Source of the DNA: an uncultured Collinsella sp.
GTDB lineage: Bacteria > Actinomycetota > Coriobacteriia > Coriobacteriales > Coriobacteriaceae
Assembly (NCBI GenBank): GCA_902489955.1
Contig: CABUBY010000001.1
Coordinates: 1 to 47,210, forward strand
DNA: 47,210 nt
Direction of reading: 5' to 3'
The position numbers and the translations under genes are program-made. Below the pieces are notes generated by a model. That model did not search any database. It had not been told where the DNA came from and saw only the letters and a list, made by a program, of their open reading frames with translations. This document shows positions 40,395-47,210 of this stretch, in pieces (the stretch's first letter is position 1; every line of letters starts with the position of its first letter).

Positions 40395-41399
40395 ATGGCC
40401 GCTGTTAAAAAATCGGTTTCCGTTAAGGATGTGGCGCGTCTCGCGGGCGTCTCGGAGCAGACAGTCTCGCGTACGGTGCACGATTCGCCCAGCGTGCGCC
40501 CCGAGACCAAGGAGCGCGTGCGTGCCGCCATGCGCGAGCTGGGGTATCGCCCCAATTTTGCCGGTCGATCGCTGCGCCGCGGTAAGTTTAAGACCGTCGG
40601 CGTCGCTATGTTCAACATTACCGGCACCGGCAACCTCGACCGTATGGAGGGCTTTGCCGCCGCCGCCGACAAACACGGCTACGCCATCACCCTCACTAAA
40701 GTAGATGGGCATCCGTATACCCTCGAGAGCACATCGTCGCGTATGAGTGCACTGCCAGTGGACGGTATGGTTGTAATCATGAACCGCATGCCGGCGGACT
40801 TTGGAACCTTTGAACCGCTGCCCGGCATGCAGACGGTGCTCGTTACGATGTTGGAGCACCCGCTGTGCTCGACGGTCGATAACGACCAGTTCGATTGCTC
40901 GCGCCAGGTGGTCGAGTACTTGCTGGAGCGGGGGCACAAGACTGTGCACTTTATCTCGTGTCCCGAGCGCTCGCTTTCGGGCATGCGGCGCGAGGAAGGC
41001 TGGCGCGAGACATTGCGCGCGCATGGCATTGAGCCACCGCGACTTATCCGTGGCGATTGGACGGCGCAGAGCGGATATACCGCAGGTCAGGCCCTGGCGG
41101 ATGATCCGACCTGTACTGCCATCTATGCCTCCAACGACGCCATGGCCTACGGCTGCATTCGCGGACTCGAGTCGCGCGGAAAGCGCGTGCCCGAGGACGT
41201 GAGCGTGGTGGGTGTTGACGACAGCCTGGGCGATATCGTGCCCGACCGTCGCCTGACCACGGTGCGCTTTGACAACAAGCGCGTCGGCATGTGGGCGGTC
41301 GACAAGATTGCCGGCGCCGAGGGCGTTGAACCCGGTGTGGAGCACATGCTGTTTCCGGGCGTGCTCGTCGAGGGCGATACGGTGCGCGATTGGCGCTAG
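40395..41399 (+). CDS. LacI-family repressor, module 3
   Basis: 334 residues from ATG 40395 (weak GAAAG upstream). The helix-turn-helix is VKDVARLAGVSEQTVSRTVH, with hinge YRPNFAGRSL. The sensor core has TVGVAMFNITGTGNLDRM, ALPVDGMVVIMNRM, IYASNDAMAYGCIRGL and VVGVDDSLGDIVPDR. It is divergent from EIICB-GH1 of module 3. TATACT at 40323-40328 could be its -10. The operators at 40096 and 40218 are its likely targets. Confidence 0.9.
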   Translation: MAAVKKSVSVKDVARLAGVSEQTVSRTVHDSPSVRPETKERVRAAMRELGYRPNFAGRSLRRGKFKTVGVAMFNITGTGNLDRMEGFAAAADKHGYAITLTKVDGHPYTLESTSSRMSALPVDGMVVIMNRMPADFGTFEPLPGMQTVLVTMLEHPLCSTVDNDQFDCSRQVVEYLLERGHKTVHFISCPERSLSGMRREEGWRETLRAHGIEPPRLIRGDWTAQSGYTAGQALADDPTCTAIYASNDAMAYGCIRGLESRGKRVPEDVSVVGVDDSLGDIVPDRRLTTVRFDNKRVGMWAVDKIAGAEGVEPGVEHMLFPGVLVEGDTVRDWR

Positions 41400-41430
41400 A
41401 GCGCGGGTCTGTTTGGGTTTCCGCTAATTG

Positions 41431-41450
41431 TGTTCGATATTGTTCAAAAC
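41431..41450. promoter_or_regulatory. TGTTC direct repeat upstream of lacF
   Basis: TGTTCGATAT is followed directly by TGTTCAAAAC, a 10-base period. The same double element is found at 43393-43412 upstream of lacA (16 of 20 bases by eye). Confidence 0.6.
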
Positions 41451-41459
41451 AGTTTAAAA

Positions 41460-41489
41460 ACCGTTCACGGGTGAATAGTGACCGTTCAT
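41460..41489. promoter_or_regulatory. 21-bp-period direct repeat (LytTR-like), lacF promoter
   Basis: ACCGTTCAC and ACCGTTCAT start exactly 21 bases apart on the plus strand, pointing at lacF. This is the cleanest copy in the window. Confidence 0.72.
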
Positions 41490-41613
41490 AGCTCAAAAGT
41501 ACGTTTTGCGCTGTTCTTTTTTGTTTGAATGTTATTGTTTCTGACATACACAACGCAGCGCGTATGCCCGGACGCGATGCTCTCCATTGGTTCATATGTG
41601 AAAGGAACGCAAC

Positions 41614-41952
41614 ATGGCAACCAAAGAAGAAATCTCGATGGTTGGATTCGAGATTGTCGCATACGCAGGTGACGCCCAGAGCGATCTGCTTGCAGCGCTC
41701 GATGCTGCTCGCGAGGGTGACTTTGAGAAGGCCGAGCAGCTGCACAAGGATGCCAGCGATGCACTCATCGGTGCCCACGACACGCAGACCAAGCTGCTTT
41801 CGCAGGAGGCCGGCGGTGGCGAGATGGAGATGACCTTCATCATGGCTCACGCTCAGGACACTCTCATGACCACTATGATCCTGGAGAAGCAGGCCCGCTT
41901 TACCATCGATGCCTACAAGCGCATCGCCGAGCTCGAGGCCAAGCTCGCCTAA
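41614..41952 (+). CDS. lacF: PTS lactose-type EIIA
   Basis: 112 residues, all helical as in the trimeric LacF/ChbA fold: EEISMVGFEIVAYAGDAQSDLLAAL, AEQLHKDASDALIGAHDTQT, and the phospho-accepting His79 in TFIMAHAQDTLMTT. It relays phosphate from HPr to the EIIB domains. It is the only lactose-type EIIA in the window and is not inside any of the four EIICB operons, so it probably serves all of them. GAAAGGA precedes the start; a terminator follows. Confidence 0.92.
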   Translation: MATKEEISMVGFEIVAYAGDAQSDLLAALDAAREGDFEKAEQLHKDASDALIGAHDTQTKLLSQEAGGGEMEMTFIMAHAQDTLMTTMILEKQARFTIDAYKRIAELEAKLA

Positions 41953-41981
41953 CGAGTCCTCACAACCAAGTCCCCTTCCAA

Positions 41982-42014
41982 AAGCTCTGCCGCTACCCGC
42001 GGTAGGGCTTTTTC
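41982..42014 (+). terminator. Terminator of lacF
   Basis: AAGCTCTGCCGC pairs with GCGGTAGGGCTT (two wobble pairs) and is followed by TTTCT. Confidence 0.82.
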
Positions 42015-42044
42015 TGTCCTCCTCCCCGCAACTCATCCCGAGAT

Positions 42045-42092
42045 AGTCATTGGGGACGTTCTTAAATGACTAGTCATTGGGGACAGTCTTGG
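42045..42092. repeat. GGGGACGTTCTTAAATGACT palindromic repeat, copy 1
   Basis: The sequence contains GGGGACGTTCTTAAATGACT followed by AGTCATTGGGGACAGTC. The first 20 bases recur as a 40-bp palindrome at 46625-46664. It lies in the gap between lacF and the next gene. Confidence 0.75.
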
Positions 42093-42177
42093 TGCGCTCC
42101 GTTCGTCTTCCCGTTCGATTTTTGCTCGGTGGGTATACTTTCTTTCGCATTAAACGCCGGACTGAGGAGGTATCCAA

Positions 42178-43209
42178 ATGCCGGATAACGGGTCAATACA
42201 AAAAAGAGACGCGCACGAGATGGCTCATGGGCGTTCTGTCCAGATAACCGAGCACACGACGGTAACAGAGCTGCAGCCCAGCCTGTCCGATGTCGTGTGC
42301 GCAAACAAAAAGCTGCAGATTGGCTTTATCGTTGCGCTCGTGGTACTGGCGCTGCTGTCGGGCTTTGTAGCTCGTCCGCATTTCGCCGATACCAAAACTT
42401 GGGACTCCACCATCGAGGTCATCGACCAAAAGAAGGGTAACGTACTGGCGCTCACGACCTCGTGCGTGGCGCTGTCTGCGGGCATTACCGCGCTGCCGGG
42501 TGATACGGGAACGCCGGTTGCCGAGCAGCTCGCGCAGCTTTCAGGCAACCTTGGTATCGTGCTTGCCGTGCTCTACCTCGAGAAATACCTGCTAACCATT
42601 TTGTGGTCGGTTGGCTTGGGCATCTTAATCCCGTTTGCGTTGGTGCTCTTTGCGGTGTCGCTCGGCATTCACGGGCGCTGGAGCACGAGCACTGTCCTGC
42701 GCCGTGTGGCGACACGCGTACTGGTGGTTGCCGTGATCGGCATGGCGCTCGTGCCCGCGAGCGTATGGGTGTCGCAAAAGGTCGATGAAACGTATCGCGT
42801 AAGTATTGAGCAAGCTGAGCAAAAGGCTGCGGACGCTGCGGACGCGGCCGACACCACGGACAAGTCAGCCGAGACCAGCTCAAAATCGAACAAGAAAAAA
42901 TCCGAGACCACGGCGTCCAAAAACGTGCTCGAGCAGTTGACTGATGGGGCATCGAGCCTTGTTACGTCGGTGACCAGCGGCGCCAAGCAGATGACCGATG
43001 AGATCGTGCGGCAGGTGACCGACCTCATCGAAGGCGTCATCGTGATGATCGTGACTTCGTGCGTTATCCCGCTGCTGGTGCTCGTGGCGTTCCTGTGGCT
43101 GGGACACGTACTGCTGGGGATCGATATTTCCGGCCCGGCGAACTATTTGACGGGCCGCTTTCTGAGTGCTCCGTCCAAGCACGCCAAAAAGGGTGGGCAG
43201 TCCGAGTAG
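42178..43209 (+). CDS. Multi-pass membrane protein of unknown function
   Basis: 343 residues. Hydrophobic helices are visible at about residues 48-64 (IGFIVALVVLALLSGFV), 139-175 (YLLTILWSVGLGILIPFALVLFAVSLGI, perhaps two passes), 183-198 (ATRVLVVAVIGMALVPASVWV) and 288-310 (VIVMIVTSCVIPLLVLVAFLWLGHVLLG). Between the last two lies a charged Ala/Asp/Glu/Ser/Lys-rich region (about 205-280) that could be coiled. I recognise no family. A strong GAGGAGG precedes the ATG. It stands alone between lacF and lacA, with its own terminator. Confidence 0.75.
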   Translation: MPDNGSIQKRDAHEMAHGRSVQITEHTTVTELQPSLSDVVCANKKLQIGFIVALVVLALLSGFVARPHFADTKTWDSTIEVIDQKKGNVLALTTSCVALSAGITALPGDTGTPVAEQLAQLSGNLGIVLAVLYLEKYLLTILWSVGLGILIPFALVLFAVSLGIHGRWSTSTVLRRVATRVLVVAVIGMALVPASVWVSQKVDETYRVSIEQAEQKAADAADAADTTDKSAETSSKSNKKKSETTASKNVLEQLTDGASSLVTSVTSGAKQMTDEIVRQVTDLIEGVIVMIVTSCVIPLLVLVAFLWLGHVLLGIDISGPANYLTGRFLSAPSKHAKKGGQSE

Positions 43210-43243
43210 CTAAAACAGCTGTATATACCGGGGAATACCGCCG

Positions 43244-43279
43244 AAGGGCGGCCGAGATACGTTCTTGGCCGCCCTTTTG
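43244..43279 (+). terminator. Terminator after the membrane-protein gene
   Basis: A perfect 10-bp stem (AAGGGCGGCC) with a 13-base loop is followed by TTTTGTTTG. Confidence 0.85.
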
Positions 43280-43314
43280 TTTGTTGAACACATGGTCGCT
43301 ACGTCCGCGCCCGG

Positions 43315-43424
43315 CTCAAACGGTCAGCAATCATCCGTGAATGGTGTTTGTTCAAAAAAGAACAAAGATAAACAAATAGTTGTTGCAGTTACTGTTCGAA
43401 TGTGTTCAAATAAACATGAACAGT
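43315..43424. promoter_or_regulatory. Control region of the lacAB-lacX-lacC operon
   Basis: CTCAAACGGT (43315) and CGTGAATGGT (43336) are 21 bases apart, a weaker form of the LytTR-like repeat. TTTGTTC-A6-GAACAAA (43347-43366) is a perfect palindrome. TGTTCGAATG-TGTTCAAATA (43393-43412) is the 10-base-period element shared with lacF. ACTGTTC (43391-43397) and GAACAGT (43418-43424) form a longer inverted repeat around it. Confidence 0.62.
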
Positions 43425-43516
43425 GAAGAACCGCACATTCAGATGCCCGGACCTGAACGCGATTCAACACTTCCAAACAGAAACTACGCACCTGCGTATC
43501 TCTCAAGGAGGATGTC

Positions 43517-43945
43517 ATGAGGGTTGTAATCGCTTCCGATGCCGACGGTATGTCGATGAAGGAGTCCATCAAGGAGATGCTCATCGCCGACGGTCACGAG
43601 GTCGTCGACTATTCCGAGACCCCTGCCGCGGACTTTGTCGATTCCGCGACCGCCGTTGCCAAGGACCTGCTGGAGCACAAGGATTCCCAGGGCTTCGCAT
43701 TCGATAAGTACGGCGTCGGCTCCTATATGGCCGCCGTCAAGATCAAGGGCATGGTCGTCGCCAACATTTCCGACGAGCGTTCCGCTTACATGACCCGCGA
43801 GCACAACGGCTCGCGCATGGTCACCATGGGCCCGGGCGTTGTGGGCACCGAGGTCGCCAAGAAGATCGCCCGCGAGTTCCTGCGCGCCCAGTACGCCGGC
43901 GGCCGTCACCAGATCCGTGTCGACATGCTCAACAAGATGGCCTAA
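43517..43945 (+). CDS. lacA: Galactose-6-phosphate isomerase subunit LacA
   Basis: 142 residues of the RpiB/LacAB fold: MRVVIASDADGMSMKESIKEML, VDYSETPAADFVDSATAVAKDLL and ANISDERSAYMTREHNGSRMVTMGPGVVG. LacA lacks the catalytic Cys that LacB contributes; the two form the active hetero-oligomer converting galactose-6-phosphate to tagatose-6-phosphate. AAGGAGG precedes the ATG. It is the first gene of lacA-lacB-lacX-lacC. Confidence 0.92.
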   Translation: MRVVIASDADGMSMKESIKEMLIADGHEVVDYSETPAADFVDSATAVAKDLLEHKDSQGFAFDKYGVGSYMAAVKIKGMVVANISDERSAYMTREHNGSRMVTMGPGVVGTEVAKKIAREFLRAQYAGGRHQIRVDMLNKMA

Positions 43946-44008
43946 CGAGAGCCACCGAGAACTCGAACTTCTACCTCAACTTGTGAATTCAGACGAAAGG
44001 ACGTTCTG

Positions 44009-44533
44009 ATGAAGAAGACCATCGCAATCGGTTGCGACCATATCGTTACGGACGAGAAGATCTATCTGGCCGACCGCCTGGAGCAGGCTGGCTACAAGGT
44101 GCTCGACTGCGGCACCTACAGCCACACCCGTACGCACTATCCCATCTACGGCAAGGCCGTGGGCGAGGCTGTTGCCAGCGGCAAGGCCGACTTTGGCGTG
44201 GCCCTGTGCGGCACCGGCATCGGCATCACCAACGCCGTCAACAAGGTTCCCGGCGCCCGCTGCGCCCTGGTCCGCGACATGACCTCTGCCCTGTATGCCC
44301 GTCGCGAGCTCAACGCCAACATCGTGGGCTTTGGCGGCAAGATTACCGGCGAGTTCCTGATGGCCGATATCATGCTTGCCTTCCTGGAGGAGCCCTACGA
44401 GAAGACCCCCGAGCACGATGCCCTGATCGCCAAGATCGATGCCTGCAATAAGGCCGACGCCGAGGCTCAGGCTGACCCGCACTTCTTTGACGAGTTCCTG
44501 GAGAAGTGGGACCGCGGCGAATACCATGACTAG
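44009..44533 (+). CDS. lacB: Galactose-6-phosphate isomerase subunit LacB
   Basis: 174 residues, standard LacB length: MKKTIAIGCDHIVTDEKI, DCGTYSHTRTHYPIYG, FGVALCGTGIGITNAVNKV (with the catalytic-type Cys), CALVRDMTSALYARREL and a C-terminal extension ending FFDEFLEKWDRGEYHD. With LacA it makes tagatose-6-phosphate. GAAAGGA precedes the ATG. It is 63 bases after lacA and 119 before lacX copy 2. Confidence 0.93.
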   Translation: MKKTIAIGCDHIVTDEKIYLADRLEQAGYKVLDCGTYSHTRTHYPIYGKAVGEAVASGKADFGVALCGTGIGITNAVNKVPGARCALVRDMTSALYARRELNANIVGFGGKITGEFLMADIMLAFLEEPYEKTPEHDALIAKIDACNKADAEAQADPHFFDEFLEKWDRGEYHD

Positions 44534-44652
44534 CGGGTATCCGGCGTAATTTACTAGTCCGTTGACGGCTCGCGTTTCTGTGAGGGGGCGCGGGCCGGTT
44601 TTCTATCAGCCCTATTGACTTGGTGGGCTGTCGTAAGAAAGGGAAGGCTCCT

Positions 44653-45534
44653 ATGGAGTTTGTTCTTGATAACGGTTCTATCCGCGTAGCACTGAGCATG
44701 GCGGGCGGGTCGTTCACTTCTATTGCGGCCAACGGCCGTGAGTACCTGTGGCAGGGTGATCCGGCGGTCTGGTCGGGGCAGGCCCCCATTTGCTTCCCGA
44801 TCTGTGGTGGCCTTCGTGACGGTCACGCAATGACCATGGGTGGCCGCGAGGTAAAGCTCGCCCGCCACGGCTTTGCGCGCAAACAGGAGTGGAAACTCGA
44901 GGAACAGAGCGACAACATGGTTGCGCTGAGCTTAAGCTCTGCCGACCATGCCGAGTTGCTCGAGCAGTACCCGTATCCGTTTAAGATCGTTGCTCGTTAC
45001 GCGATCGATTCGGAAAAGGTGGCTGTGTCGTACGAGGTGACCAATGAGGGTACCGAGGACATGCCATTCTTTGTGGGTGGTCACCCCGGCTTTAAGTGCC
45101 CGCTCGACGAGGGCGAGTCCTATGACGATTATGAGCTTCGTTTTGAGCAGCGCGAGGCCACCGAGCTCTGTACTGCCGTTCCCTCGACGGGCCTGATTGA
45201 TGTTGAACATCGCAGCAAGAACCCCATGATCGGCCAGAACCTGCCGCTGACCCACGAACTCTTCGACTTCGCGGAGACCATCTTTGACGTGCTCGACAGC
45301 CGCGTGGTTACGCTGACCAAGAAAACCGAAGACAAGGGCGTGCGCCTGACGTTCCCCGATATGCCATACCTGATTGTGTGGAGCAAGCCCGAGGGCGACT
45401 TTGTGGCCGTGGAACCGTGGGGCGGCCTGTCCACCTGCTCTGACGAGGACGATGTTCTGGAGCATAAGCGCGGCTGCCTGGTTGCCAAGCCGGGGGAGAC
45501 CGTCACCCGTGGCTTTGAGATCGAGATCCTTTAA
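44653..45534 (+). CDS. lacX: LacX-like aldose-1-epimerase family protein (copy 2)
   Basis: 293 residues, the same length as copy 1 at 15969 and about 80% identical by eye, with REYLWQGDPAVWSGQAPICF, LARHGFARKQEWKL, FFVGGHPGFKCPLDEGE and PWGGLSTCSDEDD. I chose ATG 44653, preceded by GGGAAGG; an in-frame start at 44620 has no such site. Here it sits in the expected lac context, behind lacAB and before lacC. Probable role is mutarotation of a sugar or sugar phosphate feeding the tagatose pathway. Confidence 0.88.
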   Translation: MEFVLDNGSIRVALSMAGGSFTSIAANGREYLWQGDPAVWSGQAPICFPICGGLRDGHAMTMGGREVKLARHGFARKQEWKLEEQSDNMVALSLSSADHAELLEQYPYPFKIVARYAIDSEKVAVSYEVTNEGTEDMPFFVGGHPGFKCPLDEGESYDDYELRFEQREATELCTAVPSTGLIDVEHRSKNPMIGQNLPLTHELFDFAETIFDVLDSRVVTLTKKTEDKGVRLTFPDMPYLIVWSKPEGDFVAVEPWGGLSTCSDEDDVLEHKRGCLVAKPGETVTRGFEIEIL

Positions 45535-45587
45535 CGAGTTATCGTATGTTTGGGGCGGGTTATGCCGCCCCGGAACAGGAGTTCAAT

Positions 45588-46523
45588 ATGATTCTGACCG
45601 TTACCATGAACCCGTCGATCGATACGCGCTATCAGCTCGACAAGCTGATCATCGACGACGTGAACCGCGTGACGCCCGAAAAGACCGCTGGCGGTAAGGG
45701 CCTCAACGTGAGCCGTGTGCTGCTGCAGCTGGGCGACGACGTGCTCGCGACCGGCCTGCTCGGCGGCCACATGGGTGCCTATATGGCTGAGCTTATGGAT
45801 GCCGACGGCGTCAAGAACGACTTTGTGCCCATCGCCGGTGAGACGCGCATTTGCCTGAATATCCTGCACGAGGGCAATCAGACCGAGCTTTTGGAGAGCG
45901 GTCCGCAGATCGCCCCGGCCGAGCTCGAGGCCTTTACGGCCAAGTTTGCCGAGCTTGCAGCGAAGGCGGACGTTGTGACGCTTTCGGGCTCGCTGCCGCG
46001 TGGGGTCGATGCCGGCTACTATGCCGAGCTCGTCAAGATCGCCGAGGAGGCGGGCGCCAAGGTGCTGCTTGACACCTCGGGTGCATCGCTGGAGGCCGCG
46101 CTGGAGTCTGACGCTAAGCCTGAGCTCGTAAAGCCCAACCTGACCGAGATTAACGGCCTGCTGGGTACGTCCTTTACGACCGATGATGTCGATGCCCTGC
46201 GCGAGGCGCTTGCCGCCGATGACCGCTTTGCCGGTATTCCCTGGGTTGTCGTTTCGATGGGCGCTGCCGGTTCGGTGGGCTTCCATGAGGGCCGCGCGTT
46301 CCGCGCCAAGACGCCCGCGATTGCGGCTGTGAACGCGACTGGTTCCGGTGACTCGACCATCGCCGGCTTTGCGCACGCCATTGCTGCTGGTGCCGACGAT
46401 GTCACGGTGCTCAAGACCGCCAATACCTGCGGCAAGCTCAACGCCATGGATCCCAAGACCGGCCACCTGGTCATGGACCGCTGGGACGAGATCTACAACA
46501 GCGTTGAAGTCGTAGAGTTGTAG
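45588..46523 (+). CDS. lacC: Tagatose-6-phosphate kinase (PfkB family, copy 2)
   Basis: 311 residues. PfkB signatures are TAGGKGLNVSRVL and NATGSGDSTIAGFAHA, with the catalytic Asp in the second. It is nearly colinear with copy 1 at 16909, differing by scattered substitutions (GLNVARVLGQ against GLNVSRVLLQ). I chose ATG 45588, preceded by AGGAG; an in-frame ATG at 45546 would add 14 residues. It is the last gene of lacA-lacB-lacX-lacC. No lacD-type aldolase follows. Confidence 0.9.
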   Translation: MILTVTMNPSIDTRYQLDKLIIDDVNRVTPEKTAGGKGLNVSRVLLQLGDDVLATGLLGGHMGAYMAELMDADGVKNDFVPIAGETRICLNILHEGNQTELLESGPQIAPAELEAFTAKFAELAAKADVVTLSGSLPRGVDAGYYAELVKIAEEAGAKVLLDTSGASLEAALESDAKPELVKPNLTEINGLLGTSFTTDDVDALREALAADDRFAGIPWVVVSMGAAGSVGFHEGRAFRAKTPAIAAVNATGSGDSTIAGFAHAIAAGADDVTVLKTANTCGKLNAMDPKTGHLVMDRWDEIYNSVEVVEL

Positions 46524-46545
46524 CGGTTGCGACTCCTAATAGAAT

Positions 46546-46609
46546 GAGCGTGGATAATCTTCCGCTTTTGGTGCCCATACGAGCTCAAAGTGGGAGATTT
46601 TCCACGCTC
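46546..46609. repeat. 64-bp palindromic element after lacC
   Basis: GAGCGTGGA at the left and TCCACGCTC at the right are perfect complements. Pairing continues inward with few mismatches through AATCT/AGATT and CTTT/AAAG. There is no T-tract. It may terminate lacC transcription or be another repeat family. Confidence 0.7.
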
Positions 46610-46624
46610 GAGTCATTAGTCGTC

Positions 46625-46664
46625 GGGGACGTTCTTTAATGACTAGTCATTTAAGAACGTCCCC
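46625..46664. repeat. GGGGACGTTCTTTAATGACT palindrome, copy 2
   Basis: A 40-bp palindrome with a single mismatch: GGGGACGTTCTTTAATGACT followed by its complement. The same half-unit occurs at 42051-42070. Confidence 0.85.
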
Positions 46665-46675
46665 AATGACTACAC

Positions 46676-46717
46676 TCAAAAACGGCGTCCGCCGGCGATG
46701 TTGCCGGCGGGCGCCGT
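46676..46717 (-). terminator. Terminator of galT
   Basis: ACGGCGTCCGCCGGC and GCCGGCGGGCGCCGT form a 15-bp stem with one mismatch. On the minus strand TTTTTGAG follows. Confidence 0.85.
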
Positions 46718-46768
46718 TGTCGTGTGGGCGGTTATGTCGTGGCCGCTGATGAGGCTCGAACTCGTATG

Positions 46769-47210
46769 CTACAGCGAGTTGATGAAGCGCTGCTGGGCGG
46801 CGCGGCCGGCTTCGTCCCACTTAAAGACGCCGGCGTTGTCGAGCACGTGGCCAAACACCACGCCGACCTCCTCGTGCAGGATATCGATGGCGTTGTCCGC
46901 CGTAAGCTCGTTGGCGCGGCGGGCAAAAACGTCCTCGGCCCATGCGGCGTGGCTGTGGCAAAGATTATCGCCCTCGAGCGCGCCGGCAAGGTCGTAGCTG
47001 GCATCGGCCTTGGCTGCCAGTAGGTGCTCGCGGACAGCGCCGAGCTCGGGAACCAGGCGTGGCGGAAGAATTGCCAGGCCCATGACCTCAATCAGGCCGA
47101 TGTTCTCCTTCTTAATGTGGTGATACTCGGCATGCGGGTGGAACACGCCCAGCGGATGCTCGTCGGTCGTGATGTTGCAGCGAAGCGCCAGGTAGGCCTC
47201 GTAAATCTCG
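46769..47210 (-). CDS. galT: Galactose-1-phosphate uridylyltransferase, C-terminal part
   Basis: 147 codons including the stop are in the window; the N-terminus lies beyond the right edge. The segment HPHAEYHHIKKENIGLIEVMGLAILPPRL is the hallmark of the Gram-positive GalT type (family II). The frame is open to 47210 and reads EIYEAYLALRCNITTDEHPLGV just upstream. It transfers UMP from UDP-glucose to galactose-1-phosphate in the Leloir pathway, complementing galM at 19017 as the non-PTS route for galactose. A terminator follows. Confidence 0.92.
   Translation of the reverse strand, partial: EIYEAYLALRCNITTDEHPLGVFHPHAEYHHIKKENIGLIEVMGLAILPPRLVPELGAVREHLLAAKADASYDLAGALEGDNLCHSHAAWAEDVFARRANELTADNAIDILHEEVGVVFGHVLDNAGVFKWDEAGRAAQQRFINSL

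Overview
The window looks like a chromosome segment of a gut Coriobacteriia bacterium, most likely Collinsella. This is inferred from the moderately high GC, the gene content (many lactose-type PTS systems, LacI repressors, a galactose/tagatose pathway) and protein style; no 16S gene is present. There is no phage, insertion sequence or CRISPR array. The mobile-looking material is short palindromic repeats plus one toxin-antitoxin pair.

Layout. 1-6.8 kb is housekeeping: the tail of an acidic Ser-rich protein, hibernation factor hpf, a DegV protein, a beta-hydroxyacid dehydrogenase with a His/Cys-rich tail, a small membrane protein, a HEAT-repeat protein, an NAD-type isocitrate dehydrogenase and a SurA_N-like membrane-anchored protein. 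6.8-7.8 kb is a minus-strand DUF2975/XRE pair. 8.0-15.2 kb is an amino-sugar locus: a dense control region, EIIA-YajC-EIIB-EIIC-EIID of the mannose PTS family, a GntR/UTRA regulator, an AgaS-type SIS protein and a NagA-type deacetylase. 15.2-21.0 kb holds a flavodoxin, lacX, lacC, a nagA remnant, a YhcH-family protein, tRNA-Thr(CGT), galM and a DeoR regulator. 21.4-26.5 kb holds a GntR regulator, a TIM-barrel-like protein, a lactose-family EIICB, a duplicated deoR fragment and a ParE/Phd-type pair.

26.8-41.4 kb contains three paralogous catabolic modules. Each has a lactose-family EIICB and a GH1 6-phospho-beta-galactosidase on the minus strand and a divergent LacI regulator on the plus strand. 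Two of the three GH1 genes are broken by frameshifts. 41.4-46.5 kb has the single lactose-type EIIA (lacF), a membrane protein of unknown function, lacA, lacB and a second lacX-lacC pair. The window ends inside a minus-strand galT.

How it fits together. Beta-galactosides enter by EIICB plus the shared LacF, are cut by the GH1 enzymes to galactose-6-phosphate, are isomerised by LacAB to tagatose-6-phosphate and phosphorylated by LacC. The Aga-like locus (PTS, deacetylase, AgaS) would deliver galactosamine to the same tagatose-6-phosphate. GalM and GalT handle free galactose. No tagatose-bisphosphate aldolase is in the window.

The strongest unusual signals are regulatory. (1) A 9-10 bp element, ACCGYTYAC, is repeated with an exact 21-bp period in front of most sugar operons and resembles LytTR-regulator sites. 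(2) Ten copies of a ~57-bp hairpin repeat lie in four intergenic clusters, with compensatory stem changes. (3) A graded set of LacI-type palindromes marks the three divergons. (4) One GntR-type operator is shared by the aga PTS and agaS.
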